In this document: positions 23,190-34,919 of the stretch, piece after piece
Position numbering within the stretch: the first letter of the stretch is position 1
How the letters are laid out: each line of letters begins with the position of its first letter
Assembly (NCBI GenBank): GCA_008711295.1
Contig: VUYV01000180.1
Location: 1 to 64,000 of the forward strand
DNA length: 64,000 nt
DNA from: Anarhynchus alexandrinus
Taxonomy: Eukaryota; Chordata; Aves; Charadriiformes; Charadriidae
Direction of reading: 5' to 3'
Notes under the pieces: model-generated
Database searches by the model: none
Told to the model about the DNA's origin: nothing
Seen by the model: the letters and a program-made list of their open reading frames with translations, nothing else
Translations under genes and position numbers: made by a program

Positions 23190-23760
23190 TTAAAACAACT
23201 CGGTATTAAAAGATAATTCTCTTCCAGCTTGCCCCGAGAATCCAGCGCACGAATCTGGAAATACGTTACAAATACAGTTGATTTGCCCATTCTACCGTTA
23301 AATTTTTATATTTTTAAGCTTTCACCGCCCGAGATACGCGTGGCAGCCTATTTGAATCTGCCTCATTTCTTTCGCCCCTATGTAATAACAAATATGTGCC
23401 TGACTTACGAAAAACCCTGGCAAGTGCCTTTTCTTTCAGGTATTGCATCCTACCAACCGAATCGCTCTAGTACAAGTCAAAAGTGCCATCTATTTGTAAC
23501 AGCTAGAAATGCACCGGAGGCCACGGCTGGAGGGGAGCGTGTGAGATTCCCCCCCCTACGTCTGCCCTGCCCACCCCTTCCCAGCAGACCGGGGGGGGGC
23601 ATCAAAAACCGAAAAAAAAAAGAAGACTCAGCGAAGAACTTGAGGGAATTGTGGCGGGAGGTTTAAACACCGTTCTGTTTGGAACACGTTAACCGCGCTA
23701 CGATCAGCATCTCGAAAGAAATTCCCCACTTCTGTGGAAGCACCTAATCGGCTTTTTAGC
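23190..23760. promoter_or_regulatory. CpG-retaining segment, possible promoter or enhancer
   Basis: By eye about 30 CpG dinucleotides fall within 570 bases, whereas most of the window has only a few per kilobase. They include clustered ACGCG (near 23336) and ACCGCGC (near 23691). Vertebrate DNA methylated in the germ line loses CpG, so retention suggests an unmethylated regulatory element or strong sequence constraint. A 145-codon frame (23229-23666) covers much of it but starts with TTG, has no recognised domain and runs through a G9 and an A10 tract, so it is not called a gene. Confidence 0.3.
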
Positions 23761-26700
23761 CTCTGCCCTGGGAAGTATAGAAAAAGAAATGACTTCAAAC
23801 TAAACTAGGGCGCTTGCCACATTTCGTGGAGGGCAAAAATCTGAGCAGCAGTTCATTACAACACATTTTTGATTCAGTAGCAGCATTAGAGATAGGTGTA
23901 TATACGTAAAACCGTAATTCTATCTTATTATTGCGTAATTACAGAATACTTAAATACATTCTTATTAAGGATACGGTACAACTCAAACTGCCGGTAGCAA
24001 GTTGCCGTTTCTAGCACAATTTCGTTAGGAGCGGGATGGTGTCCTGAAGATTTCACCTCCACCACCACCAAGGCCTCCCAGTAAGTGGAAGGATTCTTTT
24101 CAACATATATGAAAAGCAGGGCCACCCCTTGAAGAATTTTCACGTCAATTGTGTTCTCTATTTTAAGGGCAATATCGAGCTTCCTACAACCTTCAAGTGG
24201 GAAGGTTGAAGAATATAACATATATCAAAATGAAAGGAGAAAACCCAGAGCAGCAGGGATCTGAAAGCAGAAAAGTGAGATGGGAATGGGTCTTGCAGAG
24301 AAAATTCCCCTGCTGATATCAAAGGAAATAAAAGTGCACACAAAAAAAGACACAGAGCTGCCTTTTATAAGGCCCTGTTATAAACTACTGCTGATATTAG
24401 GCTGCTGAATTTTAATTCCCTCCTCCACTAAAATGCCCTTTTTCTTTTAACCTACTTCTCATTATAGCTTGCAAACTGACAAACTCCCCAGAAGGAGACT
24501 GCTGGGAGAAAAAAAAATGCCCCGATAAACTCCCAGCATCTCTGCACCAGGCAGACCCCAAGTTAAATAACATGCATGCGCCAGGGGAAAGGAACAGCAC
24601 TTCCTATTTTTTATTAGAGAAGAGGCAAATGTTATTGAGCACGTTATTGCCTGTGAAATAGGCAAGGGGAATGCGTTGACTGTAATTAAAATACTTGTAG
24701 ATTTCATGACCTTAAAGTAGTCCTAAGGAAAAGGCAGTTCAGAGCTGCACAATTCCGAAAGGAACGTTGAGATATATATACACACATATATCCTAGCCTG
24801 GCAGACTGAATCTGTTCCCAATTAAGTTAATGTGATATCCCCATTCGTATCAGGAATAAGATTGCAGTTGAGTGCACAAACAGCAGCACGTCCTCCAGAG
24901 TAACGCATTTTCCTAGCAGTCTGGACAACACCTTGGTTAAAGACCATTGTCAGTAAGACAAATGTAACACCAGAAGATAAATGGATATGTAATAATAACA
25001 GCTATGCCTTAGGTGTTTCAGTAGGATCAATAAGGGTTTTTATTCTGTGCTTAAACAGCTGTGAAAAGGCTGTCCCAACATGGTCCTGGCTACGGGCGTC
25101 TAATCCCTCTGCACAAGAGAGCAGTAAATTGCTGTTTCTGTGCCTATAAATTAAAACACACAAGAATACCCACATGCAGAAAAAGCATCTGCACGCTTAA
25201 AACTTATGGGACTAAAAACAAACAGTTTGAACAGTCTCAAGTTTGTAACTGGGGGAAAAGGTCTAGCATCTTGCAAAAAAAAGAAAAAAAAAGGAATAGT
25301 GCCCCATCTATTGTTTAAGCAGTGAAGAGTTACTCCTGTGACCAAAGGAACTAAAGTGTGGCTTTACAAACTTTGCAACTCCATGAGCCATACCAGTAAC
25401 CTACTGAAAGCCAAGTGCAAACTTAATTTCCATAGCTATTTACATAAATCTAAATGCAAATCATACATCCATACAGGCATAATACTGTCATTGTTTGCAT
25501 TTTTATTCCCTTTGACTGACAAACAGCGGCTGCTTCTCTTTTGAGTTCTCTAGCAATAAAAAAACCAAACCACCACCAACAAAAACAAGCCCGGAGTGGC
25601 CTAATGGTTGTCCTTTCCATGGACTTATGGAGGTACAGAAAGTCTGGGGTAGATGCAGTCCCAATTCCAATGAGGGTGCCAACAAGGTCCACAGCCCCCA
25701 GTCATATTAAGAAGTATATGTCTTAGCCGTTAGTGCAGATGGGGAGAGCTAAATCTGCTCTTGGAAACCATCTGGCCGGCTTGGGAAGGCAAAGGCTTTG
25801 CACAACAGCTCACGGAGGTAGGAACTGGAGGCCACCTCCTTGCAAGAAGCTGTACACCATCCCCCTCCAATACTTCCAAAAGTGTCCTTCACTGCCCCGG
25901 CAATACTTACAAACGACTCTTAGACAAGTTAAGAATGAGAAAGTGTATTCTGGCCCCTATTACAGCTAAATAAATATTGATGGTTCTTAAGAATTCCTGG
26001 AGAAAAAAGCTCAGAAAACTTTATCAAAGGGCAAATTTGAAAAGGAGTTACAACCTTCCCAAGCACAGAACTCTTCCAGCATGCCAATGTTAGGGACAAT
26101 TGTGTGGCAAAGACAAAAGTTAACAACCATCAGAGATGGGAAATAGGTCAAGCAGCTTGCTAAACCCTTGCTTTCCTAAAGCACTACACGAGGGCTTTTG
26201 AAGAGACCAAAGGTGGCATCCAAGAGTTAATGTAAAACAAGAGCCTCCAACTGGTCAGTCTGCCATACAACAGAGCTAAAACATATGCCCAGGATGTTCT
26301 ACATACGGGCTTAAGTAAAGACAATTCCAGCCCCATGGAAAACTTTCACACTCATGTTCATGTCTAAGTTAATGTGTTTGGATTTTTATGTACAGATTTG
26401 CCATTCATCCGATAAATGTCTACGAAGGAAAACATTTGTGGTCTGCATGAGCTCAAAGTTGCCCAAATGCAAACTCTCATTCAGGCAAAAATGTCGGCTT
26501 TAAAAACTTGTTTCCTGAAAATGTTAATTCATACCCTCCCTCTGTTAATTCATACATTTGCGTCAGTTGTCAGCACTGAGCTGGTAAAAATCTCTGCAAA
26601 ATTATCAAGTGGATCTTGGTGTCTTATTCCAGATTCTGCCTGAGCTTTGCAGTCAAGCCAGCCTTGCAAGAGGCTTTTGTAACTGTTCAGCAGGAGAAAT

Positions 26701-26899
26701 GACCAATTCACATACTGGATCAGGGAGCTCTTGCCTCACCTGTATAGTCTATGGTAAGTAATTCAAATAAATAGAAGACAATATTGTGAGTAACATGAAG
26801 GGGGTTCTGTTTGGTCAGTTAGGGTGTTTCTGAATTTATTGCAAAATGTTAAGAGATACATTTAAATGAAGAACATTTTTTTTTCTACTGGAAAAATAG
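23761..26899. other. Unique non-coding stretch
   Basis: No gene, RNA or transposon recognised in 3.1 kb. Small TA/CA alternations occur at 24772-24792. Frames up to 97 codons on either strand have no known domain. Confidence 0.5.
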
Positions 26900-29644
26900 G
26901 CACTGTTGAATGTGGTGTGTTTCTCTTTAAGAAGGTGACTAGTCTACTCTGAAGACAGTCTAAACACTGTATTATGTGACATTCAAGAGGTCTGAGGAAT
27001 CATGTGAGACAGTAAATGATGCAGTAAAATTGTGTTCTTGTGCTGCTTTTTTTTTTTGTTAAATTCCTACAAAATTGTACTTGTAATGCAACAATCGCTT
27101 TGTCATGAATAGGGCCCTTTGTCATTTGTTAGCTGACCCATCTCTGCTGTTGCAAAAATCAAAAGGGAATTGATTTTGATGAACTGACATGCAGCTTTAG
27201 GGTAACACAACCACCAGATGAACAAAAAGCCAGCTTCACCACCAGTAGGCAGATCGATACTGTACCTATGTCAGGTATATGTGGTTCTAACAAAAGAAGA
27301 AGAAAAAAAAATTCCAAAGCTACACTCCTCTTAAAATCTGAGACCTTCATTCTGCCTTGTATTTATCTGGTCTTTTCATTGGGTAATTTTTGTCTCTTAA
27401 AAAAGGAGGACCCTGACCTGCAGTGATGCATATATATGCGTATGCATGTCTGGTCAAGAAACCTTGAAGACATAGTCCTCACGTTTAACCTTGGATGTTT
27501 CACTCTCCTGTAAACAATGAGTATGAATAAGCAAAGAATACCATTTCTCTGTTTAAACAGGCCTGTGCTTATTAACAGGCATAGCATTATCCATTACACA
27601 AACCATTCAAATCAGTACAGGAGAACAAGTGGGAAAAAATAAGAGACCTTTACATCGTACGTGATACCTCTTGCTTCTGCTAATTTTAGTGATTGCATTG
27701 AGACTGGACATCTCATTAATTCTAACTTCCCTGCATTTTTTATTTCAAAACAGAGAGAAAACTGTTATTATTCTGCAAATGGAAAGTTCAGGAAGCAAGC
27801 GGCTCTGTGGCTTGCTTGTAACCTGTCTGCCAGGTTTGCCTCTCATTTGAAATGGAAGCGGCACCCTTAACTGTGAAGGTTGGGTGGACTGTCTGACCGT
27901 ATTGTAAACACAAGTTATGTGTGTCATGTTGTAGGGTGTAGTTTTTGGTTGTACTACAACGATAGCCATATTCTGTATCAGCCACCTATAGTTTTAAACA
28001 TTTCTAGGAAAATGTCCCCAAAATGTTAAAAAATACATGAGGATGCCAGGGTAACGCAAAAAAAAAAAAACCAACAAAAAAGCTTCAGTGTGGTTTACAA
28101 AGTATAAACAAATTATGTGATGTGCTGGAAATAAACCACATATTCATTACGGGACCATTAAGGGAACAAGTAGCCAAAATGGGGGCTCTCTTCAAGACGC
28201 TGCCATCAGCAGGGAGGCAGTCCTACAGTCTCTACTCACATGAAAGTCTTCACCTATGTTAAAGGAAGGAACCAACTGAACAAAGGCTTTTGGCTCAGGT
28301 TGGGAAGACCCACCATAGTCTGTTCACTTGCCTGCTGCATTGTCTTCCAGGAAAAAGAAGACAAACTCACTTCAGTTCCCACCACTTAGTGCCCTTTGTG
28401 TATCTTAAATAATTTGTCTACTCTGTGTGAAAATAAAAACTTTATCTCAATAAAATTGTGTAGCAAGCAAATTCTTCCCACATGTTTCATTAATGGGATA
28501 TTCGTCATTTTTATGTCACAAAACCAAAAATAGACATGTTCCTAATGATCCAATTTACTTTTTAAAATTTTCTATAAATCAGTTACCTGTTTGTTCTTAG
28601 ATGTGTTCATTTATGTCTCATGAATGTTAAAGATATACATGTATTAGTATGCTGACATGTGAAAAACCTTGATATATTGGTGTGTAAAAACTTGATAGCA
28701 TGCATAAGAATGAGCAGCAGTTAATTTTATTCATAATTTGTAAGAAAGGTTCTCCAACATATCACAAAAGCTCTAACGCTTAAATATTATTTATGGCTTA
28801 TTATTTAACAGGGGGGAGCATGGGCTTGTTAAAGGTCTCTCCAGTTGTATAGATCTGTCCTTACTCCTTGGGAATGCTTCACATATTTTCCTATGTAAAT
28901 TAACATCATCTAATGTAAATCATATAATCTAATTGTGTATTTATCTGAGAGACTAGAATTACTCTGAAGCATTTGTTTTATTCTCTCAGAGCTGTGTGAA
29001 TATGCCTTTAAAGAATTACCTTGTTATGGAGTATTTGCCAAAGAGACTGGACCCCAATTCCTTTTCTTTTCATACTCAGCATTGAACTTCTTTTATGCTT
29101 CTATTAAAAATACTCTTGGGTAAATTAGACACAAAAAGCTGTGATTAAGTAATATTATAATGGTGACAGAAACAGAGAAATCAACAGTTAAAGTTCCCAT
29201 TAATGTATGCACCTACTTCACAAAGGTATGTTATTTTATATATCAATGGAATAACGGGTGACAAAGCAGAATATGTTTTCCTTGAATTTTTTAACCTGTG
29301 GATGTTTGAGATATTTACATGGATGAATGGGTCACGTCTCCCCTGCAAATCAGTTGAATTCTAAGAGCAGTGAAAGCTATACCCAGACCAAATTCTGCTC
29401 TGAACAGGTCTGCTTGCACAAAAATTAAATGTCTTTGATGCTTTTCGTGAGCCCTAAATGTCACACGGTGCTTCAGGTGCAGTGGAACCTAATGTAAGGA
29501 CATATTTAACTTTATAATACAGGTGTTTTATGGGGAGACCCCATAGCAAATCTGTCTGATCTTGCCATTTGTTGAGCAGCCAGTATTACAAATAAATAAA
29601 CGCACTAGAATATTAAATGCAGCTGCAGGAAACTGCCTTAGCAG
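26900..29644. other. Unique AT-rich non-coding stretch
   Basis: No gene or transposon recognised. Short A or T runs occur near 27049 and 28059-28070. Confidence 0.5.
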
Positions 29645-29755
29645 ATGTCAAGCTGGATGATGAATGGTGGTTAAGAAATGATGGTGTTCAGTACCCTTTT
29701 GAAGTACGGTTGGATAGAGATACTTCAACTATACTTTCTGTCAAAAATGTCTCAA
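29645..29755 (+). other. Weak exon-like segment
   Basis: 111 bases (37 codons) lie between a TTAGCAG acceptor-like site and a CAA|GTAAGG donor-like site. The frame is open and the translation is charged and mixed (it includes DDEWWLRNDG and PFEVRLDRD), unlike the hydrophobic or Lys-rich shadows elsewhere. The polypyrimidine tract upstream is poor. I do not recognise the peptide; chance is the likeliest explanation. Confidence 0.12.
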
Positions 29756-29895
29756 GTAAGGGAGCAGTGTTCCATTGCACTCCTATACAACTCTGGAAGA
29801 CAGGGGCTGATGCGACAGTAACGCTCTTTTAAATGAGTGGTACATAATATTCATGTAAAGGATGTAAGAGGCAGTTTCACATCTTCCCAAATGCT

Positions 29896-29917
29896 AAAAC
29901 CAAACCAAACCAAAACA
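29896..29917 (+). repeat. (AAACC)n microsatellite
   Basis: Four AAACC-type units lie directly against the 3' end of the minus-strand CR1. CR1 tails are ATTCTATG repeats, so this is probably target sequence that the insertion landed beside. Confidence 0.8.
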
Positions 29918-30500
29918 TAGTATCATAGAATTAATTTGTTTGGAAGAGACCTTTAAGATCATCAAGTCCAACTGTCAACCCAACACTGCCAAGTTAACAC
30001 TAAACCATGTCCCTAAGCACCACATCTACCTGTCTTTTAAATACCTCCAGGGCTGGTGACCCCAGCACTCCCCTGGGCAGCCTGTTCCAATGCTTGACAA
30101 CCCTTTCAGTGAAGAACTTTTTCCTAATTTCCAATCTAAACCTCCCCTGGAGCAACTTGAGGCCGTTTCCTCTTGTCCTATCACTTGTTACTTGGGAGAA
30201 GAGACCGACCCCCACATTTCTACAACCTCCTTTCAGGTAGTTGTAGATATCAAGAAGGTCTCCCCTCAGCCTCCTTTTCTCCAGGCTAATCAACCCCAGT
30301 TCCCTCAGCCGCTCCTCATAAGACTTTTGCTCTAGACCCTTCCCCAGCTTCGTTGCTCTTCTCTGGACACGCTCCAGCACCTCAATGTCTTTCTTGTAGT
30401 GAGGGGCCCAAAACTGAACACAGTATTCAAGGTTCGGCCTCATCAGTGCCGAGTACACAACAAGACAAAACAGAAGAACTCGACCCTGGACCTTAGACAA
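29918..30500 (-). mobile_element. CR1: CR1 LINE, minus strand, 5'-truncated
   Basis: Read on the minus strand, the last part of ORF2 is open (30000-30500) with the CR1 C-terminal signature: [11 protein letters not shown], then [39 protein letters not shown] and HWNRLP. It is followed by a short 3' UTR with the CR1 motif (GACTTGATGATC, TTCCAA) ending in TTCTATGATACTA. The UTR differs from those of the copies at 14368 and 34920, so this is another subfamily. The ORF2 end is uninterrupted, so decay is modest. Confidence 0.96.
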
Positions 30501-30940
30501 GGTGAAATAAATTAGTAATGTCTCATACCACAGGTGCTAAAAGTGAGCATTAGAGTTGTTGAAAGGGTAAGTCAGTTAAATACACTCATTTGTTGTTCGT
30601 TGATAAATATCTATAAACTTACCTAAAGAACCTTCTATTAGAATCTTTACTTGATATCATGACTTTTGAAAGAAAAGTTTTGTTCATAGGCTGAGGATAT
30701 ACCTATAACATACTTGAATGCTGCCTGCAATCCTATTGTGCATCACCTCTGCTAAAGGAGCTTCCCATTTCTAAACAAAAAGAGGGAGGGAGAGGGAGAA
30801 ATCCCTTTTCTTAAAGTAATAATAACTGTAAAATTGCCATTTGCTGTTTTCACGACTCCTGACTGAAATGTTAAAACCCGGAATTGAACTGCAATCCTTA
30901 AGAGCATTCGATGTTTCTCTTTAGCCCTTTAGGACCAAAG
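30501..30940. other. Spacer between two CR1 copies
   Basis: 440 bases of AT-rich unique DNA with a purine-rich GGGAGGGAGAGGG patch near 30784. No gene seen. Two CR1s in the same orientation so close together probably reflect independent insertions, because their UTRs differ. Confidence 0.5.
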
Positions 30941-31440
30941 TCACGGAATCACGGAATCACAGAATTTTCAGAGTTGGAAGGGACCTCTAGAGATCATCTA
31001 GTCCAACTCCCCTGCCAAAGCAGGATTGCCCAGAGCACATTACTCAGGACTGCATCCAGGCGGGTCTTGAAAATCTCCAGAGAAGGGGACTCCACAACCT
31101 CCCTGGGCAGCCTGTGCCAGTGCTCTGTCACCCTAACCGTAAAGAAGTTTTTCCGTGTATTTGAACGGAACTTCCTATGTTCCAACTTGTGCCCGTTGCC
31201 CCTCGTCCTGTCACTGGGAACCACTGAAAAGTGTCTGGCTCCATCCTCCTTCAACCCACCCTTTAGATACTTGTATGCCATAATAAGGTCTCCCCTCAGC
31301 CTTCTCTTCTCCAGGCTGAAGAGTCCCAGCTCTCTCAGCCTTTCCTCATAAGGGAGATGCTCCAATCCCTCCATCATCTTAGTTGCCCTACGCTGGACTC
31401 TCTCCAGCAGTTCCCTGTCATTATCCAGTTCCAGTTTTAG
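30941..31440 (-). mobile_element. CR1: CR1 LINE, minus strand, 5'-truncated
   Basis: On the minus strand this reads the ORF2 C-terminus ([54 protein letters not shown]) and then a 3' UTR with CTTTGGCAGGGGAGTTGGAC, AGATGATCTC and CCCTTCCAACTC, ending in repeated GATTCCGTGA. The GGAATCAC repeats at 30941-30965 are a variant of the terminal octamer. About 500 bases remain, and the reading frame is open over most of the coding part. Confidence 0.96.
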
Positions 31441-33040
31441 ATGCATTTTTATACTGTTCTCTATCCTCTATGAACTCCTCCCTGTCTTAAAAGGGTAGCT
31501 ATTAACTCAGAGGGGTCTTGGGTTCACTTGCATGGCCTGTTCTGCCCTGAAGACAGTGGCTGTGGAAAACAGCTCAATGCTCTTAAATTTTAGTGTTTAT
31601 CCCGAAGGACTGGTAGGTTGTAAGATTATATATTGACACCCACTTATCTAGATTTAAAATGGAAGAGCTGACTCCCACTGACTTTCTGGATATTGGATAT
31701 CAGGCTGTCACCACTTTGGAGGATAAAGAGGGTAGAAAGGGCTGGTCTGAGAGTTTGAAGACAGCTGGCTGTGTGGATCTGCTGAAACCCTCTATTCATG
31801 CTCAGGCTGTCCAACGCCTTGCATTGGGCAGGCTGGCAGCTCTAGCTTGGGGAACGGGAGAAGATAAGCCTGATACTGCTCTGAAGCTCTGGGATGAGCA
31901 GGGACTGGCTCCAAAAGGAACTTCTTCCCACATTCCATGCCAAAGCAAACAGCTGCAGAGGAAAAAGAAGAGCTTATTGTAATCAGTAGGCACTAGAGGA
32001 AAATTAATTTCAATATAAAAAGACTAAGGAAAGCAGGTATTTAACTGGTCTGTCCGCAACCAAGTTATCTACCTGAATGGAGACTCACACTCATCAGTTT
32101 GGAACGTTTCTCAAACAGGAGAGGTTGGCACTGCTTTTATATAACGTAATGGGAGCTTGAGTGTTGTAGACAAGCATCTCACTTGGTTTCTTTTTAGAGC
32201 TGGTTTACAGAAAGATGAAGATTAGAAGGTGACTTAATAATAGACTGCTCTGAGTTCCAGTCACCTGTATTTCCACCTAAAATGCTTATCACTTTGAAAT
32301 TAATCTGTAGCAAATGCTACTGCCTTAAGCCTATTACATTTTATTAAAAATTTGCAAAATATCATTAACTTGTAATGTAGAGAGTGGCAACTTTCATTTT
32401 CCTTAGGGGAAGTAAAAATTAAACTTAATAACTGAGAATGGATATTAAATCCAGCTTTCCTCAACGAAGTACTTTTTCATTTCCCAGTCAGTTGAAGTTT
32501 GTCTTCACTCTATTTTGGTAAGAAGCTGGAATCCAAAGTCATCCTGCCTTAACTTTGGACACTTACCTGAAGCAGCCAAATTAGAGCCTAGTTGTCCTTC
32601 ACTCTATACTCCATGGAAAGAAGTGACAAAGCTTCTCATAAACATGCCACATTCATTCATTATTAATGCTCTTTCATTATTAAGTTTGCAACATTATGGG
32701 GATTATCTGAGATTAGATAAGAATACTCTTCCATGCCATTTTGATCTTAAGGGCTGAATTTTCTGAGTAAAACACGGTGCATAGGTTTGGGTTGAAGTAT
32801 AAAAGTTTCATGGGTCTCAGCATCATCATCTACAAGCCATTTTCAGTGTGCACTACACACTTTATGCTGCAGTATTTAACCTGTTTGGCCTCAAAGAGTG
32901 AAAGGAGCTGCTTTCTGAAACAGCTCTGTGTGCACAGAAAAGGGAACCAGCAAACCAGTTGAAAACTCCAGGACGGTACAGGAAAAAGTTCTTATGATTG
33001 ACATTTCCATAACAAGTTCTTTCCTTTGCTTTTCTTGCAG
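31441..33040. other. Unique non-coding stretch
   Basis: 1.6 kb without a recognised gene. An open frame of 107 codons (31659-31982, ATG start) has a plausible amino-acid mix but no known domain, no supporting splice sites and only moderate length, so I leave it uncalled. The end of this stretch supplies the polypyrimidine tract before the exon-like segment at 33041. Confidence 0.5.
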
Positions 33041-33209
33041 TTATATAGAAATCCTCCGTTTTGGAAACCAAAACCCTGTTTATCAGTTCGAGAAGACAGA
33101 GCACCGTCTATTCCTTTCTGAGAGCGTAGCCAACCAGAGCTCAGAAAGAAAGGAGAAATGCTGTGAATACAGAAGTAACAAATGTCCTTGTGGACTTCGC
33201 CCTCCAAAG
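33041..33209 (+). other. Candidate exon with strong splice signals
   Basis: A 169-base segment is preceded by an excellent acceptor (TTCTTTCCTTTGCTTTTCTTGCAG, given here as a 24-base tract at 33017-33040 with one interruption) and followed by AAG|GTATGAG at 33210. The second frame is open throughout, and its product includes YIEILRFGNQNP and a Cys-rich end (KCCEY, KCPCG). A different frame gives a 26-codon tail ending at TGA. I do not recognise either product. It may be an exon of a long non-coding RNA, an alternative exon or a chance combination; such pairs do occur at random in 64 kb. Confidence 0.25.
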
Positions 33210-34700
33210 GTATGAGCCAAGCTCAAGCAGGTCAGCTTTCAAGTCTAGGTCTAAGAATTTGTCATACATTGCCTTTCAGCCTTTACCTACTAAATGGGCT
33301 TTGGGTAAAAATGCCATATATGGTCCACAAAGTTGTAGTTGATGGAGTTAGAGGCTATAGTTTTTATAAAACTGATCTAATTTCTGTATTATCAGAGGCT
33401 TTTTTTCACCTTAAGAGAACACAAAGCTCTCTACAAAGCCAAAGAGAAAAAATTTGTAAATATAGGTAGTCAGGAATGTTTCAGCTGCGCTTTCTGATGT
33501 TTTCTGCTCAGAGAAGGTGATTCAAAACAACTGTAAGGACAAAAAAAAGCTGAATCAAAAACAATCTTTTTTTTTTTTCTGCAAGACTAACGCCAATGTA
33601 GTGGAAATTTGCATCAGGATAATCCTGCAGGTCCCAGGTGTTTGTTTTGGAAGATGACATAAACTATTGCCTAGTAGTTAGGTCACTGCCTTTAATGTGC
33701 TCATGTTCCTTTTGTATGCCTGGGAGCAGGCGGGAGGGGGGTGTCACCTCCAGCACAGGACATGACAAGACATGCAGCAGTAGCCCTCAGTGTTACACAT
33801 AAGGGGATCAGGAGGTATGTCATATAAGGGAATAAAAAGTATAGCAGAACAGGAACTTGAAAACAATCCCCCAATATCTTCAGTGATATTCTTTTTCTGG
33901 GTTTGTTGCCCCCTTTTCACGCAGAAACAGTGGGGCTGAGTGGGTTTCTCTTGGTGTAGAATAAGGAAATTTTCTAAATTTGAAAGACTTTTGTTAGTAC
34001 TCGTAAATCCTTACTCAGTGACATACCGAGAAAAAGATAATATCCTTACGGCGAGGAAGTCCTGCAGGTAAATACTAGAGATTAATATTGCAAAGTAAAC
34101 ATACTTTGACTACAAATAAATTTTGCTTCATTTCAACAGAGTAATTTGATTATGCTCTAATCATCTAGCAAAAGCCTACAGGACTACAGAAGCACCCACC
34201 AGTTAAGTTTCCCATTTGCTCAGTCAAGTGTTTTCTCGGGGAATTAGGGCTGTTGTAGTTTCATTCCATTCTGAATAGTCCAGGAGATATATACTACACA
34301 GCAGACCACACTCAAGTCTGAAACTGCCTTTGAAATAAATGTAAAGGAAGAGAGGGTGCATGCCTGCCAAGGTACAGAAATACTGTCTTTAACTCAACTC
34401 TTCACATTGCAAGCCATATGGCAGAAATCAAGTTTTTATTCAAAAGTAGACAAAAGAGTTTATTAAAGGCAATATAGCCAGGGTAGCTGAAGACTTTGGC
34501 TTAAATATCACTTAAGACTATTGCAGAAACTATTCAATAAGATCTAAATTGAGACACTCTGAATACAGTAGTCTGGGACATGACTTAATATAACGTTTTT
34601 GAAAAGTGCTCAAAAATACAACTTTGGTGCCAAACCCTACATATAATTAAACACTTTATGCCCTCACATCATAGCATGTTCATTTTGAACATGAATCATT
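33210..34700. other. Unique AT-rich non-coding stretch
   Basis: No gene or repeat is recognised apart from short A and T runs near 33541 and 33568. A frame of 95 codons at 33182-33469 overlaps the exon-like segment and has no domain. Confidence 0.5.
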
Positions 34701-34919
34701 AGTCTTTGCAGTGAAGAACAACCAAATACTGGGCTACACGAGCAAGAGCACAACCCATAGATGAAGGGAGGTGATCCATTGCTTCTACTCAGCACCAGTG
34801 AGATCACATCTGGAGCATTGTGTCCAGTTTTCAGCTCTCCAACAGAAGAATGACATTGACGTAACTGGATCAATTCCAGCACAGAGCCATCAAGATGGTG
34901 AGTGGGGTGGAGCACACGA
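34701..34919 (+). mobile_element. CR1: Older CR1 LINE, left arm, split by a later insertion
   Basis: Diverged plus-strand CR1 ORF2 sequence, reading RSHLEHCVQFSALQQKNDID (the conserved R-H-LEYC-QFW region) with flanking decayed segments from about 34701. It stops at CATCAAGATGGTGAG...GGAGCACACGA, just before the conserved YEERL segment. The continuation resumes at 35952 beyond the inserted minus-strand CR1. Many substitutions and frameshifts show that it is old. Confidence 0.8.

Noticed and set aside
23229..23666. 145-codon frame in the CpG-retaining segment
   Set aside because: Begins with TTG and crosses homopolymer tracts. CpG retention is better explained by regulation.
31659..31982. 107-codon ATG frame
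   Set aside because: Plausible composition but no known domain, no splice support and length within chance for this much DNA.
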